Assembly (NCBI RefSeq): GCF_014764305.1
Contig: NZ_CP061703.1
Coordinates: 819,501 to 883,500, forward strand
Direction of reading: 5' to 3'
Length of the DNA stretch: 64,000 bases
Source of the DNA: Mesoflavibacter profundi
Lineage (GTDB): Bacteria; Bacteroidota; Bacteroidia; Flavobacteriales; Flavobacteriaceae
Shown here piece by piece: positions 8,726 through 18,357 of this stretch; position 1 is the stretch's first letter, and each line of letters opens with the position of its first letter. The notes beneath the pieces were generated by a model. That model was not told the DNA's origin. It saw only the letters and a program-made list of their open reading frames with translations, and did no database searches. Both the position numbers and the translations under genes were made by a program.

Positions 8726-9304
8726 TTAATTCTTTTTTACATATTCTGTGATAATCACTATTTGTTGTCCGCCAACTTTACCTTCAATATAATTAGCATT
8801 TTCATGATCTACACGTATGTTTCTAACTGCTGTTCCTTGTTTAGCAACCATGCTAGATCCTTTTACTTTTAGGTCTTTTATTAAAACAACGTTATCTCCG
8901 TTTTCAAGGATAACACCATTAACATCACGATGTATAATTTTTTCACTTTCGTCTTTATCTTCTCCTGTTGCGCGTGCTAAAGCCAAAGCGTCTTCATCTA
9001 AATACATCATATCTAACAGGTCTTTTGGCCAACCTTCGGCACGTAAACGTTGTAACATGCGCCAAGCCATAATTTGTACCGCAACATGCTCGCTCCACAT
9101 GCTATCGTTTAAACAACGCCAATGGTTTGGATCCATTGGTACATCTGCATTAATTTGAGACTTACATGTATCACAAATTAAAACGCAAGTATCTACGCTT
9201 TCATTAAGTGATGGCGGAATTGTATATTGACTTAAATTAGTTTTTGATGAACAAAGCTCGCAAGTATCATTACTTCGATCTTTAAGCATTTGTAATACGC
9301 TCAT
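8726..9304 (-). CDS. PhnA-like zinc-ribbon protein
   Basis: 192 residues. The N-terminal zinc ribbon has Cys pairs CELC (15/18) and CDTC (44/47). The C-terminal PhnA domain is recognisable by DVNGVILENGDNVVLIKDLKVKG and GTAVRNIRV, an SH3-like fold. The middle segment is an extra region seen in longer PhnA/YjdM homologues. The biochemical role of the family is unclear despite its name; a phosphonate role should not be assumed. Confidence 0.85.
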   Translation of the reverse strand: MSVLQMLKDRSNDTCELCSSKTNLSQYTIPPSLNESVDTCVLICDTCKSQINADVPMDPNHWRCLNDSMWSEHVAVQIMAWRMLQRLRAEGWPKDLLDMMYLDEDALALARATGEDKDESEKIIHRDVNGVILENGDNVVLIKDLKVKGSSMVAKQGTAVRNIRVDHENANYIEGKVGGQQIVIITEYVKKN

Positions 9305-9347
9305 GATTTTCGATAATTATTATTGCGCAAATATACTATCTTAGTTA

Positions 9348-9842
9348 TTATAACCTACTTATGCTTTGTATTTTAATAAAGCTATCTTTTACTTCTATAG
9401 ATTTAAGATAATCTATTAATGAAAATAGGCTTTGAAATAATGTTTGTTTTACTGGTTTTTTTAAATCGTTTTCCGAATTAAAATTTAATATTTCTTGTTG
9501 ATTTTGCGTTATTGTTTTTATTAATCCTTTTATACCATGGTAATTTGTATTTAAAAGATTTATAGATACATACCCTAAGAAATCTAAATTAAAATTATTG
9601 TTCATATATCGTGCTCCTGCTCTAACTGCAGAGATATCTGACTTTGATTTTTTTATGTTTACTAAAGACACATTATCACATGCTTCTTTAACCATTTTTA
9701 ATCTGTTGTAAGTATAGTCTCTACTATCGTTATTAACAAAGCATATTTTTAATCCTGGAGCTTGGTTAATCTTCTCGATAAAATATTTGGTATCTATTTC
9801 ATTTTCATTGTTATGAAAAATAATAATAATGCCAATCTTCAT
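9348..9842 (-). CDS. Truncated glycosyltransferase-2-like protein without a DxD motif
   Basis: 164 residues aligning by eye with the N-terminal half of the GT2 domain of the gene just upstream: IGIIIIFHNNENEI matches VGVVIPCYNEEERL, ICFVNNDSRDYT matches LCFVNDGSKDNT, and LDFLGYVSINLL matches LDFIGFLDADLS. The catalytic DAD is thus replaced by SIN, and the acceptor half of the fold is absent. I read it as a pseudo-enzyme or a decaying duplicate rather than an active transferase. It is 17 bases downstream of the REC-GT2 gene and likely co-transcribed. It might act as a regulatory subunit, but that is speculation. Confidence 0.65.
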   Translation of the reverse strand: MKIGIIIIFHNNENEIDTKYFIEKINQAPGLKICFVNNDSRDYTYNRLKMVKEACDNVSLVNIKKSKSDISAVRAGARYMNNNFNLDFLGYVSINLLNTNYHGIKGLIKTITQNQQEILNFNSENDLKKPVKQTLFQSLFSLIDYLKSIEVKDSFIKIQSISRL

Positions 9843-9859
9843 TCTTTTTCTTTTTAATA

Positions 9860-11041
9860 TTAAACTATTTTTAAGTCTATTGTATTAGCTGTTGTTAAAG
9901 TCTTTTTTTTAGGTCTATAAACCCATGCTATTTGTGCTAATTGCATTACGATTTTAACAGAATCTTTCATTGATAATTTAGATCCATCTGCATGTATCCA
10001 ACGTCTTAATGGTTGTTCACATAGCATTGCTTTTGCTTGTTTTAATCCAAAATGCAAACTCATTCTTTTAAAAATTTCGACATCAAAAATCCATTGTGTT
10101 ACAAATTTGTCTTTAAAGGCGATGTTGATAACATCCTTTCTAAAGATTTTTGCGCCACATTGCGTGTCTTTAAAATCCATTTTTAAGATTTTTCTTATAA
10201 TGTAGTTTATGGTTAAGCTAATTATTTTTCTAGCAGACTCTTTAGTGATATTTGCGCCCATTCTAGAAATTCTTGATCCGCTTACAATCTTAAAGTCTGA
10301 TTGTTCTATAGTTTTTACTAACTGATCAAAGTCTTTTAAATCTGTTGATAAATCTGCATCTAGAAAACCTATAAAATCTAAATCTTCTTTTTTTGCCATA
10401 TGTAGCATACCAAGTCTAACAGCTTCGGCTTTACCACCGTTTTTATCACAATCGTAAACTGTTATAAAATCTTCCCTACCTTTTTGTAGTGCTTTTAATA
10501 CTTGAAGTGTATTATCTTTACTTCCATCGTTTACAAAACACAGATGATAGCCAGAGTTTTCTTCAACAAAACTTAAAAATTCTTTACTTAGTAAGCGTTC
10601 TTCTTCATTGTAACAAGGGATTACAACTCCAACACATCTTTCTTGTATTATTACATTAGGTAATTCTGTTTTAACTTGTTTTGGCGCGCCGATTAATCGC
10701 TTTACACGAGCACAAATTTCGTTTAGACTTAATGGTTTTTTCATGTAATCATCTATACCTAACTCAAAAGCTTGTGTAATGGTAGCATCTTTTGTATCTC
10801 CAGAAAGCACCATAATAGACATGTTATTTTGATAGTTTTCTCTTATAAATTTTATAATTTCTAACCCAGAAACTGTAGGCATATTTATATCTACAATTAC
10901 TAAATCTGGTTTAAAATTTTTAATACTATCTTTTGCCTTATTAGCATCTGTTAAAATGTTAACATCATAACCTAATTGTATTAATCGTTTTTGTAACGGT
11001 AGTAATACTAATTGTTGATCGTCTATTGCTAATACTTTCAT
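9860..11041 (-). CDS. Response-regulator receiver domain fused to a GT2 glycosyltransferase
   Basis: From the ATG at 11041 the product has 393 residues. Residues 1-118 form a complete receiver domain: Asp7/Asp8, phospho-acceptor Asp51 in VIVDINMP, and the conserved Lys in KKPLS. Residues about 135-370 form a GT2 transferase with IPCYNEEERL, NDGSKDNT, NGGKAEAVRLG, the DAD at 228-230 and DTQCGAK, closest to dolichyl/polyprenyl-phosphate sugar synthases. It probably makes a lipid-linked sugar used by the divergent membrane transferase at 11209. A longer reading starts at 11071, but the predicted -7 box at 11069-11076 would exclude it. The fusion implies control by phosphorylation. Confidence 0.87.
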   Translation of the reverse strand: MKVLAIDDQQLVLLPLQKRLIQLGYDVNILTDANKAKDSIKNFKPDLVIVDINMPTVSGLEIIKFIRENYQNNMSIMVLSGDTKDATITQAFELGIDDYMKKPLSLNEICARVKRLIGAPKQVKTELPNVIIQERCVGVVIPCYNEEERLLSKEFLSFVEENSGYHLCFVNDGSKDNTLQVLKALQKGREDFITVYDCDKNGGKAEAVRLGMLHMAKKEDLDFIGFLDADLSTDLKDFDQLVKTIEQSDFKIVSGSRISRMGANITKESARKIISLTINYIIRKILKMDFKDTQCGAKIFRKDVINIAFKDKFVTQWIFDVEIFKRMSLHFGLKQAKAMLCEQPLRRWIHADGSKLSMKDSVKIVMQLAQIAWVYRPKKKTLTTANTIDLKIV

Positions 11042-11124
11042 AACATGAGGTTTTAAAGGTTTGTGTTTCAAAATTACAGCAGATTGCTATGATGAAATTG
11101 TAGTTGGTCTTGACTTGACCTTTT

Positions 11125-11159
11125 GTGTCGACGAATGGTAGATTACTGTAGATAGACAA
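11125..11159 (-). promoter_or_regulatory. LytTR-type direct repeat A
   Basis: Half-sites GTGTCGACGAATGG (core at 11129) and CTGTAGATAGACAA (core at 11150) are 21 bp apart. On the minus strand TAATTTTG (11076-11069) is a -7 box whose outer edge is 53 bp from the first core. The site lies between the REC-GT2 gene and the divergent gene at 11209, so it may serve both. Confidence 0.75.
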
Positions 11160-11208
11160 TAAAACTAGGCGTTTATAAAATGTATATCTTTACAACATAG
11201 ACATTTAA

Positions 11209-14200
11209 ATGAAAGAAACTTCTAATAAATATTTAATTTCTGCTTTACTTTTGGCGTTAGCTTTTCATGGTAGTGCTATTTTTTTTACACTAGAAACTAC
11301 TTATGATGCGTTAATACATTTGTTTTTTGCAGATCATTATGCCAATAGTTGGTTTGAACCCTGGAACTATAAATGGTACACAGGTTTTACAGTACAAAGT
11401 TATCCGCCACTTGTACACCAATCTATTGCATTACTTTCTTTAATTGGCGGTTTAAAATTTGGACTTTTTACTGTAGCTTTAATTGCTATTATTTTATTTG
11501 TTACTGGTGTTTATCGTTTTTCGCTATTAATTACTTCTAACAAAACAGTTGCTGGTTATGCGACTGTGTTGGCTGTATTCTCGTCTTCTTTTTTAGAAAC
11601 CTTACATATTTTTGGTCAACTACCAAGTATTGTTGGTATATCTGTACTGATGCACGCTTTACCAGAAATATATTTATGGCTTAAAACTGGTAAAAAATGG
11701 TACTTAGCAACAGCGTTATCCTTAATTGCGGTAACCGTTACTTCGCATCATGTAACACCAATTTTTGGAATGATCTTCTTTATTTTTCCTTTAATAGGAA
11801 TGGTAATAATGGATGTGTCTAAAGGGCAAACTGGTTCTTATAAAAAAGTTACATTCAAGGTATTTTTAAACAGTTTTTTCAAGCTTTTTAAACGAATTAT
11901 TGTTTTTGGAATAGCGTCCTTAGTATTAATAGTTGGTTGTATTCTACCCTATTGGTTAAACTCTAAAACTAATCCTATTACTCAAGTACCAATACCACAT
12001 GGATCTAGAGATAATTTTTTAGAAGTCACATCTTCCGGTTTGGTGTTCTTCTTTATTCCTTGGGGAATTTTACTCATTCTTTTTCCTTATATCTTCTATA
12101 GATTTTATAGTAAACGCTATTTGTTTTTTGGTCTATCCATCACTTTGTTAACTATTTTAGGAACTGGTGGCACAACCTTTATTCCTAGAAAAATTTTAGG
12201 CGAAACTGCTTTTAATATTCTTACACTAGACCGTTTTACACTTTGGGCATCTATTATGTCTTTACCTTTATTAGGTGAATTTGCTTACAGGTTTGTTCAA
12301 GGTGATTTAAAAACTTTAATCCAATCTAAATTTGGTGCTGTTTATCATAGAATTATTGGCGGAATTCTAGCTGGGTTATTTGTGTTTATGACGATATTCA
12401 CGATGAGTCTTGGTTATTTTAGACCATCACAGCCTCAAAAAATAAAAATGTTGCCAATAGTTAATTTTTTAAATCAAGACGACCATGATAAATGGCGATT
12501 TTTAACTCTTGGTTTTGGCGATCAAATGGCTTGGTTAAGCGCACAAACTAATGCTTTAACGGTAGATGGTAATTACCATTCAGCTAGACGATTACCAGAA
12601 CTCACAACACGACCAATAGAACGATTAGAAAATTCTAAATTTAAAGGCGTTGCTGGTATTGGCTCTTTACAACAATTTTTAACAACTCCAGAAAAATACA
12701 ATCTTAAATATATTTTCTCCAACGATAAGTTTTACGATCCTATCCTGTTTTTTTGTGGTTGGCAACGCTTAAGACAACTAGAAAATGGCATTATGGTTTG
12801 GGAACGGTTAAACATACCGCCAATGTCTTCTATTTTACCAAAACAAGACGTTGCAAAATGGTTAAAAATACATTGGGGAATTGTCCCTTTTATTACTGTT
12901 TTAATAGCATTTTTCTTGAATATACAAATGCTTTGGGTTAATATGCTTAAAACAAGATTTAAGCCTATTCCAGACTTTTTAAAGTTTGAGGTAAATTACA
13001 CCTCATTTAACAAACCACTATTAACTATTACACATATTTGGTCCATTATTCTGGCAATAATAACCTGTTATAGTTTGTATGTTTTTTATTTGAAAAATGA
13101 TAAACATCGAAGTCCAGAAAATGTAATCCTTGCGTATTACGATGCTTTAGATTTTAAAGCTTTTGAAGATGCTCACAGCTTAATTAATCCAAAAAGCAAT
13201 ATAGATATTGCCCAATACATGTTAGAAATTTCTGTTACAGATGGCTTATTAAGTAGTTATGCAAAACTAGATGCAATTTCTACGTCTATTACTAATAACA
13301 ACGATAGTATTGCTACTGCAATTGTAAATACAAAATGGATAACACCATTAGAAAAAATTAATAAAACCGAATATAAATCTTTAATTAAATTGAAAGGAAA
13401 ATGGTATTTACAACCTGAAGATTTAAATAACGATTTACCGCCAGATCAACTTTACACAAGCGCGACAACACAATATTTTAATCAAGGAAGAAGACGAATT
13501 ACTACAGAACAAACTCACCATGAAGACATTTTAAAACAACCTGTTTTAGAAGTCTTAACCGCCAAATTAATTAAAGCTAATGGCAGCTATGCTATTGTTG
13601 GCGAAATCCAAAATATAGACAATATTCCAGCAGATGTTACTTTAAAAGGTACATTGTATAACGATGCAAACAAAATGCTAGCCACTTACAACGCTAAGTA
13701 TCTTGTAAAACATAAATTATTACCTAAAGAAACGTCAAGTTTTAGAATTAATTTTGAAGGTATAGCCTGGACAAAAACAAAAGATTCTATTCCAAACACC
13801 TTTAATCCTGATCAATTTACGCCTATCGAATTTGAAGAACAACCTACCAAGTTTAACCTTCAAGTTGCTGGTAATGTTAGCGGAAATGATTTATTTAAAA
13901 ACGCTGTGGTTAGTCAAATTACTGTAGATAATACTAACATTAGCGGAAATATTTTTAATAGTGGCATACAAGAAATTACGATTCCGCAATTATTAATTTC
14001 TTATTACAATGCTAACAAAGAGCTTGTTTGGGTTGATCATCATTTTATAAAAGAAGGTATAAGACAGCAAAGACAACAACACTTTAATTATCCTTTATTA
14101 GACCATTTTAATTACACTATAATTAACCAATCAATGGATAATATTTTTGTAAATGGATTGCCTAATGCATCTATTGCTAAAAAAATTGTACCTAACAGAA

Positions 14201-14298
14201 TAAAAAATCACACAACAACGCACTTTCAAAAAGTAAATAATACTAACTTTAAATTTATAAAAATTGAAACCAATACTTATGTTGGTAGCCCAAATTAA
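11209..14298 (+). CDS. Large GT-C-like integral membrane protein (PTPS-related family)
   Basis: 1029 residues. The first 410 or so contain about ten membrane helices. An early loop LETTYDALIHLFFADHY holds acidic residues where GT-C transferases have their catalytic Asp, and YKWYTGFTVQSYPPL follows. This resembles the 6-pyruvoyl-tetrahydropterin-synthase-related membrane family, whose name is misleading. Two more helices lie near residues 560 and 610, and the final 400 residues are extracytoplasmic beta-rich domains. It probably transfers sugars from a lipid-phosphate donor to a polysaccharide. It heads a three-gene operon, with the next ATG overlapping its stop (TAATG). Confidence 0.72.
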   Translation: MKETSNKYLISALLLALAFHGSAIFFTLETTYDALIHLFFADHYANSWFEPWNYKWYTGFTVQSYPPLVHQSIALLSLIGGLKFGLFTVALIAIILFVTGVYRFSLLITSNKTVAGYATVLAVFSSSFLETLHIFGQLPSIVGISVLMHALPEIYLWLKTGKKWYLATALSLIAVTVTSHHVTPIFGMIFFIFPLIGMVIMDVSKGQTGSYKKVTFKVFLNSFFKLFKRIIVFGIASLVLIVGCILPYWLNSKTNPITQVPIPHGSRDNFLEVTSSGLVFFFIPWGILLILFPYIFYRFYSKRYLFFGLSITLLTILGTGGTTFIPRKILGETAFNILTLDRFTLWASIMSLPLLGEFAYRFVQGDLKTLIQSKFGAVYHRIIGGILAGLFVFMTIFTMSLGYFRPSQPQKIKMLPIVNFLNQDDHDKWRFLTLGFGDQMAWLSAQTNALTVDGNYHSARRLPELTTRPIERLENSKFKGVAGIGSLQQFLTTPEKYNLKYIFSNDKFYDPILFFCGWQRLRQLENGIMVWERLNIPPMSSILPKQDVAKWLKIHWGIVPFITVLIAFFLNIQMLWVNMLKTRFKPIPDFLKFEVNYTSFNKPLLTITHIWSIILAIITCYSLYVFYLKNDKHRSPENVILAYYDALDFKAFEDAHSLINPKSNIDIAQYMLEISVTDGLLSSYAKLDAISTSITNNNDSIATAIVNTKWITPLEKINKTEYKSLIKLKGKWYLQPEDLNNDLPPDQLYTSATTQYFNQGRRRITTEQTHHEDILKQPVLEVLTAKLIKANGSYAIVGEIQNIDNIPADVTLKGTLYNDANKMLATYNAKYLVKHKLLPKETSSFRINFEGIAWTKTKDSIPNTFNPDQFTPIEFEEQPTKFNLQVAGNVSGNDLFKNAVVSQITVDNTNISGNIFNSGIQEITIPQLLISYYNANKELVWVDHHFIKEGIRQQRQQHFNYPLLDHFNYTIINQSMDNIFVNGLPNASIAKKIVPNRIKNHTTTHFQKVNNTNFKFIKIETNTYVGSPN

Positions 14299-15515
14299 TG
14301 CAGAAAACACGCCTATATAGTCTACTTGTAATAGTTGTAATTTGCTTTGCTTTTACTAAAGTTAAAATCTTTAGTAAAAAAGGAGATATAGACATTGTTC
14401 TAGTAGAAAAATCCTATATCGCTGGGCAAGATATTGTATTAAAATTTAAGTCCAACAATAACGCGCAACCATTACTTTACTGTAGCAATAGTTATGGTAG
14501 CACAGTAATAACGCCTAGTTTAAAAAATTCTACTTTAAACTATAGCATACCTAAATTGATGTGCAACAAAAGCGGAATTTTATACTGGAAGATAATAAAT
14601 ACTTCAAAAGATGTTTCTGGATCGTTTAAGATCACACCACAATCTAATACAAAAACTTTAGAGAGTTATCTTGGTCCGCCAAGTATAGAAGCTGGTCAAA
14701 CAGACTACAGTATGTTAGTCGTAATACCTACAGACAGCTTAGACAATCCTGCATCTAACGGTAAAACTGTTACAACTAAAAAGCAATTTTTAACGACAAT
14801 AACAACAGATAGTATAAAGACGAATAATTTAATTGCTTTCAAAAATTTTTATTCGGAAAAAGAAAGTGGTCGTATGCTAATTTCTTCATATTGCGATCAC
14901 ACGTATTCTAAAGAATTTACAGTAGATGTTACTGCTGCAATACCTACAAATTTTACTATCGAAGTAAAAAGACCTCATCCTTATGCAGATGGAAATCAAA
15001 TCACTACATTTTACACGTCAATAATTAAAGACAAAAACAATAATATAGTAAGTGATGGTACTTACGTTTCATTTTTTATTAAAGATGAAAACAACAATAG
15101 TTTACATACTTCTGGAACTACAATAAATGGTATTGCAAGTGCTAAAATGATTAGTCCTGATCACGAACAAAACTGGCAAATACAAGCATTTATTGAAGGA
15201 ATAGCACAAAGCAATTCTATAACTTTAAAATACTTACAAGCGGTAACCGATTTTGATGTTACATTTTCTAATCAAAATAGAACAATTACTGTTGGACCAA
15301 TCACAAGTTTTATGGATCAAAAAATACCTGATGGTTTACAAGTAACACTAACTATATATAACAACAATAACAACATAGATCAACTAGTAAAAAACACGTT
15401 TAATGGTACTGTAAGTTTTGAGTTAAATCCTGCAATTTATAAATCTAGCAATTATAATTTTACAATTAAGGCTGCAGGTAAAACCTACACTTTCAAAAAT
15501 AAAAAACTATGGTAG
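14298..15515 (+). CDS. Exported beta-rich protein of a polysaccharide operon, unknown function
   Basis: 405 residues starting with a signal peptide or anchor (LYSLLVIVVICFAFTKV). The rest is rich in Thr, Asn and Ser with Ig-like beta-strand patterns, for example around HPYADGNQITTFYTSIIKDKN, an invasin/Big-1-like pattern near residue 225. I do not recognise a catalytic motif. It overlaps the membrane transferase gene by one base and the glycanase gene by seven, so the three are translated together. A structural or polymer-guiding role in the periplasm is a guess. Confidence 0.6.
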   Translation: MQKTRLYSLLVIVVICFAFTKVKIFSKKGDIDIVLVEKSYIAGQDIVLKFKSNNNAQPLLYCSNSYGSTVITPSLKNSTLNYSIPKLMCNKSGILYWKIINTSKDVSGSFKITPQSNTKTLESYLGPPSIEAGQTDYSMLVVIPTDSLDNPASNGKTVTTKKQFLTTITTDSIKTNNLIAFKNFYSEKESGRMLISSYCDHTYSKEFTVDVTAAIPTNFTIEVKRPHPYADGNQITTFYTSIIKDKNNNIVSDGTYVSFFIKDENNNSLHTSGTTINGIASAKMISPDHEQNWQIQAFIEGIAQSNSITLKYLQAVTDFDVTFSNQNRTITVGPITSFMDQKIPDGLQVTLTIYNNNNNIDQLVKNTFNGTVSFELNPAIYKSSNYNFTIKAAGKTYTFKNKKLW

Positions 15516-17023
15516 GTTTAAATAAACATATCATGCGTACCGTACTAATTTTATCATATATTATGGTTGTAGCTTTAATTATCGCAGGAATAAGTGCAAT
15601 ATTTAGTTATTTAAATACTGGCGCAGATAGAAGCAATATGCTTCATACTGAGATTAAGCAAACCACAAATTATACGCCACAACTAAATTGGAATCCTTTA
15701 AACAACTTAGGCAGACCAATAGATCAAGAAAATTTAAAATCTTTAGAAAAAGATTATTTAGATGCTTGGTTTGTGCAACATCTGGCTTATAAAACCAATA
15801 AAACAACAGGTATTGAAGATTATTACACAAAAAATGCACGATTAAACATTTATGATTTTATAGCCTACAATACAAAACACAATATTTACATAGACGCTAC
15901 AACCTTAAATCACAATCCAACATTAGAATTTTTTAGTGAAGATGGACAACTTGCTGTAATTACAGATAACAATGTTATCGAATATAAACACGTTTACAAA
16001 TCAAACACGCTAATAACAAAAACCAAAGAAGTAACGTCCTATAAATTTATAATGCTTTTAGAAGATGGTTTTTGGCGTATTAGACATAAACAAAAAGTAA
16101 ATTCTGAAGCCTTTAAAAATTCTTCTGTTACAATAAATACAGATAGTTTAAATATAAAAGGAATAAATTATTATCCGCAAAATTCTGCTTGGGATATGTA
16201 TGGCGAATTATTTTCTAAAGACACTATTGCTAAAGATTTTAAACTAATAAAAAGCACAGGATTAAATGCGGTTAGAATATTTGTTCCTTATGAAGATTTT
16301 GGAAAAGAACATGTAAACCCTGAAAAATTAAAAAAGCTAAAAGAAACCTTAGATCAAGCCGAACAACAACAATTAAAAGTTATTGTAACGCTTTTTGATT
16401 TTTATGGTGATTACAGCATTATCAACTGGTCTTTAAACCAAAAACATGCGTTAAGTATTGTAAACAAAATTAAAGACCACAAAGCATTGTTGGCTTGGGA
16501 TATTAAAAACGAACCTAATTTAGATTTTGAAAGTCGAGGAAAACAAAACGTTACCGCTTGGCTTACTAATATGATAGACATTGTAAAATCTGCAGATAAT
16601 AATCATCCCGTTACAATTGGCTGGTCTAATACAAACACAGCGTTGTTATTAGAGGATAAAGTAGATTTTATTTCGTTTCATTATTATGAAAATCTTTCTG
16701 AATTAGACACTAAAATAAACCTGCTTAAAAAAGGAACCGAAAAACCTATTGTTTTACAAGAATTTGGAATGTCTTCGTACAGCGGATTTTGGAATCCGTT
16801 TGGAAATAACGAGAAAGATCAAGCCAATTATCACAAAAAAGCCCAAGACATTATTGCAAAAAATAATTTACAATACATGTCTTGGACGCTTTATGATTTT
16901 AAAAAAATACCAAAGGAAGTTGTAGGTAAACTTCCTTGGCGAAAAAATGCCCAAAAGCACTTTGGATTTATTAACAAAAATGGGGCAAAAAAGCTATCAT
17001 TTAATCATATTACTTCGCAGTAG
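15509..17023 (+). CDS. Membrane-anchored GH5-like glycoside hydrolase
   Basis: 504 residues. One N-terminal helix (VLILSYIMVVALIIAGISAI) anchors it, and residues about 60-200 are an unrecognised domain. From about 215 a TIM barrel has the clan GH-A pattern: GINYYPQNSAWDMYG, TGLNAVRIFVP, the acid/base Glu in WDIKNEPN, HYYEN, and the nucleophile Glu in VLQEFGMSSYSG. It is probably a glycanase trimming or releasing the polysaccharide made by its operon. It ends 14 bases inside the convergent GT4 gene. A start at 15533 is also possible. Confidence 0.8.
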   Translation: MVGLNKHIMRTVLILSYIMVVALIIAGISAIFSYLNTGADRSNMLHTEIKQTTNYTPQLNWNPLNNLGRPIDQENLKSLEKDYLDAWFVQHLAYKTNKTTGIEDYYTKNARLNIYDFIAYNTKHNIYIDATTLNHNPTLEFFSEDGQLAVITDNNVIEYKHVYKSNTLITKTKEVTSYKFIMLLEDGFWRIRHKQKVNSEAFKNSSVTINTDSLNIKGINYYPQNSAWDMYGELFSKDTIAKDFKLIKSTGLNAVRIFVPYEDFGKEHVNPEKLKKLKETLDQAEQQQLKVIVTLFDFYGDYSIINWSLNQKHALSIVNKIKDHKALLAWDIKNEPNLDFESRGKQNVTAWLTNMIDIVKSADNNHPVTIGWSNTNTALLLEDKVDFISFHYYENLSELDTKINLLKKGTEKPIVLQEFGMSSYSGFWNPFGNNEKDQANYHKKAQDIIAKNNLQYMSWTLYDFKKIPKEVVGKLPWRKNAQKHFGFINKNGAKKLSFNHITSQ

Positions 17024-18233
17024 TAGGTTCGATAATTATTGGCTTTTGGGCATTACATTTACACATTATATTATTAAATACAGATAGATACATATCTGTA
17101 ACCTTTTGCATAGGAAAAGCTGTTGCTGCTTTATAATTTGCTAGTCCTAAAGCTATACGATAATTTGGGTTTGTTACGATAGCTTCAATAGCATTTGCTA
17201 AACTGTTTACAGATGTTGGATTAAAAAATTCGCCTTTATAACCTTCATCTTGTACCAACAACGCAAGATCACCTAAATCTGGCATAACTACTGCTTTGCC
17301 ATAACTTCCAGCTTGATGCAACACACCAGAACTTCCTGTTGTAGATGTATAAGGAAAAACAACAACTGCGCTTTCATTAAATATTTTTGGGACGTCTTTT
17401 TCTTCTACATAACCAGTAAACCTAACTTGAGGTACATGTTGGTATGCTTTTTTTACTTGTTCTAAATATCCTGGTACGTTAGGATTGTCAGTTCCTGCAA
17501 TAACAACTTCTAGATCTAATCCTGTTTTTTCTCTTACCAGTTGCACAGCTTCGATCATTGGTTCTACTTTTTTATAGGTACCAAACTTACCAAAGGTCAT
17601 AATTTGTAATGATCCTTCTGGTAGATCAAAATTGGGGTGAGTTTTAGTAACTTCAAAAGTACCATGTGGTATTTGAATAATGTTTTTTGCTTTATATTTT
17701 GCTTCTAAAACATCTACATATTTATGCATAGTTACTGCTACATGATCTGCTTGAAGTATTAATCTAGTTAGCGTCGATCCTATAAAATTATAAGCTTTTT
17801 GCAACCATTTATTAGTTGTAAATCCAGCTTTTGCAAGGTCTACTTCTTCTAAAATATTGTGTAATAAAACAATGTTTGGAATCGCTTTAAGTTTGCAAAT
17901 TAATGGTAACATTAAGCCTAATGCTGCAGGTATTTTTTTGTCGCCAAACTTCATAAATTGAAGATTAAATAAAACAGCATCTGGTTTAGATTGTGTTAGT
18001 GCATTAGACACTGTAAACACATTTTTATAACTATTAAATTGCCAGCATTCCATCACCGAAACTTTACATCCTTGTTCTTCGAAATCTATATCTTTTTGTC
18101 CTTCTGTTTTATCTGTAAGTAAAACAATTTCTGTAATAGATTCTTTTTGTCTAAAATGTTTAACCAGATGATAGGCATATTCATTTAACGTCACTTTACT
18201 TGGCGGATATGCGGTTACGATTGCTAGTTTCAT
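17010..18233 (-). CDS. Glycosyltransferase family 4
   Basis: 407 residues with the two Rossmann halves of GT-B enzymes. LAIVTAYPPSKVTLNEYAYHL opens the acceptor half, IPHGTFE marks the hinge region, FGKFGTYKKVEPMIEAV and TGYVEEKDVPKIF lie in the donor half, and VVVFPYTSTTGSSGVLHQAGSYGKAVV is the GT4 donor-binding region around the E/GxxG pattern. It is cytoplasmic and would add hexoses from nucleotide sugars. It lies downstream of the flippase gene on the same strand, but a repeat-type regulatory site between them suggests its own promoter. Confidence 0.87.
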   Translation of the reverse strand: MKLAIVTAYPPSKVTLNEYAYHLVKHFRQKESITEIVLLTDKTEGQKDIDFEEQGCKVSVMECWQFNSYKNVFTVSNALTQSKPDAVLFNLQFMKFGDKKIPAALGLMLPLICKLKAIPNIVLLHNILEEVDLAKAGFTTNKWLQKAYNFIGSTLTRLILQADHVAVTMHKYVDVLEAKYKAKNIIQIPHGTFEVTKTHPNFDLPEGSLQIMTFGKFGTYKKVEPMIEAVQLVREKTGLDLEVVIAGTDNPNVPGYLEQVKKAYQHVPQVRFTGYVEEKDVPKIFNESAVVVFPYTSTTGSSGVLHQAGSYGKAVVMPDLGDLALLVQDEGYKGEFFNPTSVNSLANAIEAIVTNPNYRIALGLANYKAATAFPMQKVTDMYLSVFNNIMCKCNAQKPIIIEPTTAK

Positions 18234-18307
18234 AATTAATTAATTTTAGTTATTAATTGTTTACACTACAAATTTGAAGATTTAATTACTTTATTTTCAT
18301 TAGATTA

Positions 18308-18357
18308 AGATAGGATACACTTATCTGTAGACCAATGGTAATTATCTATAGATTTTG
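18308..18357 (-). promoter_or_regulatory. LytTR-type direct repeats B
   Basis: Three phased half-sites have cores at 18308 (AGATAGGATA), 18329 (AGACCAATGG, preceded by CTGT) and 18350 (AGATTTTG), each 21 bp apart. The last overlaps the stop codon of the flippase gene. On the minus strand CAAATTTG at 18276-18269 is a -7-like box 32 bp from the first core and 53 bp from the strongest. It would drive the GT4 gene. Confidence 0.72.

Noticed and set aside
10965-11159. 64-residue minus-strand frame overlapping the start of the REC-GT2 gene
   Set aside because: It lies in another frame over the receiver coding start and the repeat site, with no protein-like pattern; shadow of the real gene.
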